This document shows positions 29,915-35,759 of a stretch of 35,759 nt of DNA, piece after piece. Numbering within the stretch: position 1 is the stretch's first letter; each line of letters begins with the position of its first letter. This DNA comes from JAAYRG01 sp964643255 (lineage in GTDB: Bacteria > Bacillota > Clostridia > Lachnospirales > Lachnospiraceae): NCBI GenBank assembly GCA_964643255.1, contig CAZXSM010000009.1, positions 1 through 35,759 of the forward strand. The letters run 5' to 3'. The notes below the pieces were generated by a model. That model made no database searches. It was not told the origin of the DNA and saw only the letters and a list, made by a program, of their open reading frames with translations. The translations under genes were made by a program, and so were the position numbers.

Positions 29915-31855
29915 TTAAAGAGTCTTAATCCAAACTGCCATCTCTCCACTACCACGATTGCCCCAGTTACAGTAAGGAACAAGAGTAACTTGTGTGTCCT
30001 TAAATCCAACAGGCTCTGTAGAGTAGAGTGCATCACTATTCCATTCTTCAGCTTTCATCCTTTTACCTTGTGCTTTTATAGTTAATACACCATCTAAAAT
30101 ATCATCTCTATATTCTTCAACTAAGGGTTTGCTAGTATCAAGAAAAACATTTGAAAGATTTCTTCCATTATCAATACTTTCTAGGCAATATACCAAAGGT
30201 CCCTTTACTATAGATACCTTACCTGCATTTTCTCTAACTTCTGGATTAGCATATACAAAATGTGCTTGCATATCAAAAGATAAATTAATAGTTTGATTGT
30301 CCCATCCCTCTTCAAGGACTGCATATCCTTTTTCTAGATTATAATCAATTTCCTTGCCGTCTATCTTTATTACTGGGTTTTCTCCATACTCAGGAATTCT
30401 TAAATATATCTTTCCTTCCACACTGTTTTCAGCTTTAACCTTTATATCAACATTAGAATCAAAGGGAAACTTACTATTTATTTTAACCTTAGTCGGAACA
30501 CCCTTTAATTCAGTGTCTATAGTTCCTTCAACAAACATATTTAACCATAGACTATCTTTTTCTGTAAAAGATATATATTCTCCTAAGGAAGCTAGAGTTC
30601 TTGTAATATTAGGTGGACAACATGCGCAGGCAAACCATTTTTGTCTAACTGGTTTTACATGGGCCATAGAAGTATGACTCAAACAGTTATCTGGCCAAAC
30701 CTCAAGTGGATTAACATAAAAGAAGCTCTTACCATCCATAGCTATTCCTGCTAATACCGTATTAATCAGGGCCCTTTCCATTGTATCTATGTATTTAGCA
30801 TTACCAGTTATCTGGGCCATTCTTCTTGAAAACATAGCCAAACCTATAGATGCACAACTCTCTGCATAATTTCTATCATTAGGCAAGTCATAATCAGTAG
30901 TAAATCTTTCATAGGTCCCTGAACTTCCGATTCCTCCAGTTATGTACATTCTCTTCTTTATAATGTTATTGTAAAGAGTCTCACATGCATCCATCAAAGA
31001 TTGATCTTGGTACTCATATGCAAGGTCAGCCATTGCTGAATATAAATAAACAGCTCTTACCGCATGTCCCTCAGCTGTTTCTTGGTCCCTAACAGGCTTA
31101 TGGGCCTGAGAATATGCAAGATTATAAGGAGTAGGATCCTTAAAAATATCAATATAATTTTCTTTTTTATCCTCATCTAAAAAATAGTTAGGTTCTCTTC
31201 CTCTTCTATCAACAAATTCCTTAGCCATATCAAGGTAGGACTCTTTACCTGTAACTTCATACATCTTAACTAAGGCAAGCTCAATTTCTTCATGGCCTGG
31301 AACTGCATTTTTATATGGAGCTTTATTGAAAACTTCACATATTAGGTCAGCATTCTTTTCCATAATCTTTAATAGCTTATCTTTTCCTGTAACCTTATAA
31401 TAAGCAACTGCAGCTTCCATAAAATGTCCTGATGTATAAAGTTCATGACCATCTCTCAAATTAGAGAATTTCTTGTCTGGCGCTAGAATAGAAAAATAAG
31501 TGTTTAGATAACCATCATCTTCTTGTGCCATTCCTATTAAATCAATAGCTTTATCTGCTAATTCTTCTAACTCTTCATTCTTTTCATAAGATAAAGAATA
31601 TGCTACCGCTTCTAACCATTTGGCTAGATCAGTATCTTGAAATACAAAACCGTGAAATGTTCCTTCTTTTAAACCTGCAGCAACCTTAAAGTTTTCTATA
31701 CAGTTACTCGGTTCTGCATCTTCTAGGTTATCATTTAGGGCTTTCCATTGGTATGGAATTATCTCTTCAGTAACTAATTTGGTATATTTAGACCAAAAAT
31801 CGTCTTCTATACGTATATTCTCAAGGGGTATTAATTGTAACTTTTCTTGTCGCAT
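29915..31855 (-). CDS. glycoside hydrolase family 127 protein (beta-L-arabinofuranosidase-like)
   Basis: The 646 residues fit GH127 (formerly DUF1680), whose type enzyme, HypBA1 of Bifidobacterium, releases L-arabinofuranose. The unusual zinc-cysteine active site is kept: E332 and C334 ('NYAESCASIG') and C412 and C413 ('ACCPPN'), matching E338, C340, C417 and C418 of HypBA1, with C412 as the nucleophile. E316 ('GTYERF') matches the acid/base E322. An (alpha/alpha)6 barrel is followed by C-terminal beta domains. No signal peptide is present, so it works on imported sugar. No arabinose genes are near. It lies 50 bp after the DUF6171-like gene without a terminator between. Confidence 0.88.
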   Translation of the reverse strand: MRQEKLQLIPLENIRIEDDFWSKYTKLVTEEIIPYQWKALNDNLEDAEPSNCIENFKVAAGLKEGTFHGFVFQDTDLAKWLEAVAYSLSYEKNEELEELADKAIDLIGMAQEDDGYLNTYFSILAPDKKFSNLRDGHELYTSGHFMEAAVAYYKVTGKDKLLKIMEKNADLICEVFNKAPYKNAVPGHEEIELALVKMYEVTGKESYLDMAKEFVDRRGREPNYFLDEDKKENYIDIFKDPTPYNLAYSQAHKPVRDQETAEGHAVRAVYLYSAMADLAYEYQDQSLMDACETLYNNIIKKRMYITGGIGSSGTYERFTTDYDLPNDRNYAESCASIGLAMFSRRMAQITGNAKYIDTMERALINTVLAGIAMDGKSFFYVNPLEVWPDNCLSHTSMAHVKPVRQKWFACACCPPNITRTLASLGEYISFTEKDSLWLNMFVEGTIDTELKGVPTKVKINSKFPFDSNVDIKVKAENSVEGKIYLRIPEYGENPVIKIDGKEIDYNLEKGYAVLEEGWDNQTINLSFDMQAHFVYANPEVRENAGKVSIVKGPLVYCLESIDNGRNLSNVFLDTSKPLVEEYRDDILDGVLTIKAQGKRMKAEEWNSDALYSTEPVGFKDTQVTLVPYCNWGNRGSGEMAVWIKTL

Positions 31856-31905
31856 ATTTTCCTCCTATATAATATAAATTTTGTTTTTAGTTTTTGCCTA
31901 TAGGA

Positions 31906-32154
31906 CTAACTCTCCCATTTATTATGTGGGCAATTCCCGTTTTTAGCCACAGCCCTTAATTCCACATAACAACCACAAGCATTGCAAGTGGCCAAATGAA
32001 GATAATTACAGGATTTACATGTTGATATTCTTGCTTCAAAACACTCTTGACTAACTTGGTCTTCTAACTTTAGAGCATTCATATACTTTTCTAACATCTC
32101 CTGGTCTTTTTCTGCTGTTTCATTAATTAAACACCTTTTACATATATTAGCCAT
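31906..32154 (-). CDS. DUF6171-like Cys-rich small protein
   Basis: The 82-residue protein has eight Cys in pairs: 'CKRC' near the N-terminus, 'CKSC' mid-protein, 'CNACGC', and a final 'NCPHNKW'. Such spacing suggests bound zinc. The segment 'CGCYVELRAVAKNGNCPH' is how I recall the DUF6171 family, whose function is unknown. There is no membrane segment. A plausible promoter lies at 32175-32203. It precedes the GH127 gene and may be co-transcribed with it. The upstream GGTAGG is a modest Shine-Dalgarno. Confidence 0.7.
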   Translation of the reverse strand: MANICKRCLINETAEKDQEMLEKYMNALKLEDQVSQECFEARISTCKSCNYLHLATCNACGCYVELRAVAKNGNCPHNKWES

Positions 32155-32174
32155 AATTTACCTACCTTTAAATA

Positions 32175-32203
32175 CTTATATTTATAATATCATTAGATGA
32201 CAA
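32175..32203 (-). promoter_or_regulatory. candidate promoter of the DUF6171-like and GH127 genes
   Basis: Minus strand: -35 TTGTCA (32203-32198), 17-bp spacer, -10 TATAAG (32180-32175), about 20 bp before the gene. The gene-free stretch 32155-32455 holds this and no other feature I can support; no clear promoter is seen for the plus-strand gene at 32456. Confidence 0.45.
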
Positions 32204-32455
32204 TGTTATTTCTTACTTTGTGCATTTTATCTAAATTCCTTTAATTATATCTCGACTTTTTATTACTATAGCAAAATACCGAAGAAATGACAACATATAG
32301 CCTTATTTATCAGTTTAATTTTTGCTTAATAGTCTTTTTCTTTTTATATATTTTCCTACTAATGTAATATTCCTTAGATATTTGAATATAGTTTAATAAA
32401 TAAATAGGAATGAGGTGCCTAAGAGGATACTACAATGGTTCCTTAATAATATTTT

Positions 32456-33223
32456 ATGGCAAAATTTAATCCAAATCACACTTTAGAAATCCTTAAGGCA
32501 GCTTTTCCTTATCTTGATTCTCGTTCAAAGCATAACCTTGAGTTCTTTATAAAAGCCGGTGATTTCTTTGATTGCTTACAAAGGGGCAGAAACAAAGATT
32601 CTATTTCCACTTATAATTTTGAAGATGATAAGGATGAAGACAAGAGTGAACTTGATATGATAGGTATGCTTAAAAACATAAGGGAAGTCTGCTATAATGA
32701 TGAAATAAAGATAGTTGATTCTCTTTTAAATGTAATGAATGCCATGGAGCTTTATGAAACTTATCAAAATATTTTTACAATGATGTCTTCTGATGATAGT
32801 TTAAAAGATGTCTTTGGAATGAGTGGGGATTCTATGAATATCGAAGATATGATAGAGATGCTAAGCCTTATGCTAGATCCAGAAGATAAAGAAACCCTTG
32901 ATAATATTAATATGATACTACATATGATGAAGGGCTCTAATGGCAACAATACAGAAGAATCTAACACACAAAATTATGAAAATGATTATGATAATGAAGC
33001 TGATCTTTCAGAGGATTCATCTCTTGTTGAAGAGGATTTTCCATTTGATAAAGATAATACATACCATGATACAGATGATACATATAAGTATTTTTCAGAT
33101 AGTTACAAAGATTACTTCAATAATGATTTTAATAGTTCTGAGAATTATAAGATAGATACTTATGATGCTGACGAATATTTAAACAATGATTCCGATGATG
33201 ATTTACAGGATAATAAATATTAA
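32456..33223 (+). CDS. acidic protein of unknown function
   Basis: The 255-residue protein has a folded-looking N-terminal part (about 1-160; 'MAKFNPNHTLEILKAAFPYL', several Met-rich helices) and a long tail very rich in Asp, Asn, Glu and Tyr that is probably disordered. There is no membrane segment or signal peptide. I do not recognise the family. ATG 32456 is the only start before an in-frame stop at 32447, yet there is no Shine-Dalgarno close to it; the nearest, GAGGA, is about 30 bases away. The next gene, 63 bp downstream, is on the same strand and ends at a terminator, so the two probably form a unit. Confidence 0.7.
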   Translation: MAKFNPNHTLEILKAAFPYLDSRSKHNLEFFIKAGDFFDCLQRGRNKDSISTYNFEDDKDEDKSELDMIGMLKNIREVCYNDEIKIVDSLLNVMNAMELYETYQNIFTMMSSDDSLKDVFGMSGDSMNIEDMIEMLSLMLDPEDKETLDNINMILHMMKGSNGNNTEESNTQNYENDYDNEADLSEDSSLVEEDFPFDKDNTYHDTDDTYKYFSDSYKDYFNNDFNSSENYKIDTYDADEYLNNDSDDDLQDNKY

Positions 33224-33286
33224 CATTTTTCATTTATAACTATATATTTAATATATAGGCAATTTTTATAAAGGAGCAAATAATAT

Positions 33287-33568
33287 ATGGAAGAGTTTTC
33301 ATGGCTAAATCATCCAGCAGTTAAAAATATTGACCCTGCTAAACTTGCTTTATTAGTTAGTTTTTCAGAAAGTGCTAAAGGTAAATCTCCACAAAGTATA
33401 CTCCCTTTACTTATGCAAGCAAATACTAAGATGCAATCAGAAAATCTTACTTTTTCTCAAGATGAACAAGACCTGTTAGTCGAAGTATTAACTGAAGGCA
33501 TGTCACAGGAAGACAAACAGAAAGTTAAAATGATTAAATCATTTGCGGAAAAAAATAAGAAGAAATAA
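33287..33568 (+). CDS. small helical protein of unknown function
   Basis: The 93 residues are predicted by eye to be all helix: 'WLNHPAVKNIDPAKLALLVSF', then 'SILPLLMQANTKMQ', then 'FSQDEQDLLVEVLTEGMSQE', ending in a Lys-rich tail. Similar short proteins with a 'WLNHPA-KN-DP-K' start occur in Clostridia as hypotheticals, as far as I recall. AAAGGAG lies about ten bases before ATG. It follows the acidic protein gene and stops just before the terminator shared with leuS. No membrane segment. Confidence 0.7.
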   Translation: MEEFSWLNHPAVKNIDPAKLALLVSFSESAKGKSPQSILPLLMQANTKMQSENLTFSQDEQDLLVEVLTEGMSQEDKQKVKMIKSFAEKNKKK

Positions 33569-33578
33569 AATTTACAAG

Positions 33579-33625
33579 AAAAAGAAGTTACAAAGATTAA
33601 CTTATAGTCTTTGCAACTTCTTTTT
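33579..33625. terminator. bidirectional terminator between the helical-protein gene and leuS
   Basis: AAAAAGAAGTT (33579-33589) pairs with AACTTCTTTTT (33615-33625) and CAAAGA (33591-33596) with TCTTTG (33608-33613), with one mismatch between them and an 11-base loop. T-tracts flank both sides. Confidence 0.82.
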
Positions 33626-33632
33626 TAATAAT

Positions 33633-35759
33633 TTATTTCACTACTATATTAACAATTTTACCTGGCACGTATATTTCTTTAACTATATTGCCAGTTAGTC
33701 TATCTGCTACTTCTTCTTTAGCTATTGCAAGAATTTCATCTTTGGAAGCATCTGCTTCAACTTCAATAATCGCCCTGGTTTTTCCATTTACTTGTACTGG
33801 CATGTTAATTTTAGACTCTTTCATTTTGTCTTCATCATACTCTGGCCATTTTTCATTGAATACGCTATCTGTATGACCTAGCTGCTGCCATAATTCCTCA
33901 CCTATATGAGGTGCAAATGGAGCAAGAAGTATGGCAATGGTTTCTAAAGTTTCTTTATCAATACCCTTTTCTTTATTAGCAATATCAATAAACTTATTAG
34001 TATATTCCATAAATCCGCTTATAACAGTATTTAAACTGAAGTTTTCTAAACGATTAGTAATTTCATATATCATTTTGTGTCTTGTTTTTTCCATTTCTTC
34101 TGTTGCTTTAACCTTACTATCCTTGTTTTCCATAAACATGGTCCAAAGACGTCTTATAAAGCGGTATACACCATCAATACCACGGTCATCCCATTCAGCA
34201 TCTTGCTCTGGTGGACCTACAAATAATTCATATAATCTAAGGGAGTCACATCCATATTCCCTAACTAATTCATCTGGAGATACTGTGTTTCCTTTTGATT
34301 TACTCATCTTTGCACCATCTTTAACAATCATACCTTGATTAAATAATTTTAAAAATGGTTCATCAAAATTTATTACATCAATATCATATAAGAATTTAGT
34401 GTAAAATCTAGCATATAACAAGTGAAGAACAGCATGTTCTACACCACCAACATACATATCTACAGGTAGGTATTTTTCTGCCTTTTCTTTAGATACTATC
34501 TCATTATCATTATTATTATCAATATATCTTATAAAATACCATGAGGATCCTGCCCATTGAGGCATTGTGTTTGTTTCTCTTTTAGCCGGCTTACCACACT
34601 CTGGGCAATTAACATTAACCCATTCATCTATTCCAGCAAGTGGAGACTCTCCTGTTCCTGTTGGTTCATAATTATCAACTTCAGGTAATAAGACTGGTAA
34701 GTCTTCTTCCGGTACCGCTACTGGCCCACATTCATCGCAGTGTATAATAGGAATTGGTTCTCCCCAGTAACGCTGTCTAGAAAATACCCAATCTCTTAAT
34801 TTATAGTTTACAGTCTTCTTACCTATTCCGCGGGATTCAAATATACCTGGTAATTCTTCTATAGCTTTTTCTGAATCCATACCATTAAATTCACCTGAAT
34901 TAATCATTACTCCCGTACCAAGGTAAGCCTCTGTTAGGTCTTCAATTTCTTCACCATCTTCAGATATTACTTGAAGAATAGGTAATTCAAACTTTGTAGC
35001 AAATTCAAAGTCTCTTTCATCATGAGCAGGAACACACATAATTGCTCCTGTACCATAGTCTGCTAATACATAATCTGAAATCCAGATTGGAACCAACTGG
35101 TCATTTACTGGGTTATGAGCATAAGCCCCCGTAAATACACCTGTTTTATCTTTGTCTTGTAAACGGTCTACTGAGGATTTCATTGATGCCTTGTAAATGT
35201 AGTCATCTACGTCCTTTTGATATTCTTCTATAGCAATAACAGATGATAAGTCATGTTCAGGTGCAAGTACCATAAATGTTGAACCGTATAAGGTATCCGG
35301 TCTTGTTGTAAAGACTTTTATCTTATGGTCAGTTCCATCTACTGGGAAATCAATTTCTGCACCATAACTCTTACCAATCCATTCGCTTTGCATCTTTTTA
35401 ACTTTTTCTGGCCATTCAAGTTTATCTAAGTCCTCTAACAAACGGTCTGCATATGCAGTTATTTTTAACATCCACTGTCTTAAATTTTTCTTTGTAACTT
35501 CAGAATTGCAACGTTCACAAACTCCACCTACTACTTCTTCATTAGCAAGGCCAGTTTTACATGAAGGACACCAGTTAATTGGCATTTCTTTTTCATATGC
35601 TAGTCCTTCTTCAAACATCTTCACAAATATCCACTGAGTCCATTTATAGAAGTCTGGATCTGTTGTATCAACTTCCATATCCCAGTCATATATAGCAGAA
35701 ATTTCTTTCATTTGCCTTTTAATATTGTCAATGTTTTCTTCTGTTGATACTCTAGGGTG
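33633..35759 (-). CDS. leuS: leucyl-tRNA synthetase, 5' part outside the window
   Basis: It charges tRNA(Leu). The visible 708 residues lack only the N-terminal piece; the frame stays open to the window edge and the first codons read 'HPRVSTEENI', a LeuRS block that follows the HIGH motif. The HIGH motif itself lies outside. Visible parts: the zinc module 'WCPSCKTGLANEEVV...CERC', the CP1 editing domain with 'VFTTRPDTLYGSTFMVLAPEH' and 'GTGAIMCVPAHDERDFEFA', 'LRDWVFSRQRYWGEPIPI', 'MYVGGVEHAVLHLLYARF', and the KMSKS loop 'GAKMSKSKGNTVSPDELV'. The C-terminal anticodon and tail domains are complete ('MPVQVNGKTRAIIEV'). Any T-box leader would lie beyond the window. Confidence 0.97.
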   Translation of the reverse strand, partial: HPRVSTEENIDNIKRQMKEISAIYDWDMEVDTTDPDFYKWTQWIFVKMFEEGLAYEKEMPINWCPSCKTGLANEEVVGGVCERCNSEVTKKNLRQWMLKITAYADRLLEDLDKLEWPEKVKKMQSEWIGKSYGAEIDFPVDGTDHKIKVFTTRPDTLYGSTFMVLAPEHDLSSVIAIEEYQKDVDDYIYKASMKSSVDRLQDKDKTGVFTGAYAHNPVNDQLVPIWISDYVLADYGTGAIMCVPAHDERDFEFATKFELPILQVISEDGEEIEDLTEAYLGTGVMINSGEFNGMDSEKAIEELPGIFESRGIGKKTVNYKLRDWVFSRQRYWGEPIPIIHCDECGPVAVPEEDLPVLLPEVDNYEPTGTGESPLAGIDEWVNVNCPECGKPAKRETNTMPQWAGSSWYFIRYIDNNNDNEIVSKEKAEKYLPVDMYVGGVEHAVLHLLYARFYTKFLYDIDVINFDEPFLKLFNQGMIVKDGAKMSKSKGNTVSPDELVREYGCDSLRLYELFVGPPEQDAEWDDRGIDGVYRFIRRLWTMFMENKDSKVKATEEMEKTRHKMIYEITNRLENFSLNTVISGFMEYTNKFIDIANKEKGIDKETLETIAILLAPFAPHIGEELWQQLGHTDSVFNEKWPEYDEDKMKESKINMPVQVNGKTRAIIEVEADASKDEILAIAKEEVADRLTGNIVKEIYVPGKIVNIVVK

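Noticed and set aside
32940..33155. Second plus-strand frame inside the acidic protein gene, rich in Ile and Met
   Set aside because: It is the shifted reading of repeated GAT and AAT codons; the acidic frame has the proper start and stop context.

Overview
The window is AT-rich bacterial chromosome with Gram-positive ribosome binding sites, U-rich intrinsic terminators, pyruvate:ferredoxin oxidoreductase, Rex, a YdiF-type ABC-F protein and several small clostridial families (DUF3787-like, DUF6171-like, a Cys/Gly-rich protein of the 'HCB protein 13' type). Together these suggest an anaerobic low-GC Firmicute of the Clostridia/Tissierellia. I see no prophage, insertion sequence, CRISPR array or tRNA. 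It reads as ordinary core chromosome with some interesting regulatory DNA.

Left part (1-5500, minus strand). The left edge looks like the promoter and leader of an rRNA operon that lies outside the window. It is followed by comFB, whose promoter is overlapped by a 24-bp palindrome of GAAC-N4-GTTC type. A hairpin-rich 390-bp gap follows. Then comes a housekeeping run transcribed leftward: rex, acpS, nnr, alr, mazF. No antitoxin gene separates alr from mazF.

Central metabolism and repair (5500-20350). ydiF (plus) converges on an isocitrate dehydrogenase gene (minus). The icd promoter carries a near-perfect Rex operator. Upstream are nifJ (PFOR), a DUF3787-like small gene, and a gene-free stretch with a strong stem-loop that is not a terminator. 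Next are sbcC and sbcD, with a terminator almost touching the sbcD ribosome binding site, then a mannitol-dehydrogenase-family (fructuronate reductase-like) gene overlapping aroC.

Possible sporulation patch (20500-22430). A small hydrophilic protein, a Cys/Gly-rich hydrophobic protein made of two similar halves, and an intracellular-type subtilase lie together. All three have CATA-N3-TA elements upstream, two of them with an AC dinucleotide 16 bp away, which resembles late mother-cell sigma promoters.

Polyamine operon (22498-27031). An HTH-cupin regulator with a palindromic operator in its promoter is followed by potA, potB, potC and potD, closed by a very strong terminator.

Right part (27081-35759). 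This holds a D-2-hydroxyacid dehydrogenase, trpS, luxS, a GH127 enzyme behind a DUF6171-like gene, two unrecognised genes, and leuS, which runs off the right edge. Many gene borders are convergent and share one bidirectional terminator. Several start codons were moved from the longest open frame to the codon correctly spaced from a Shine-Dalgarno sequence; these are stated gene by gene.
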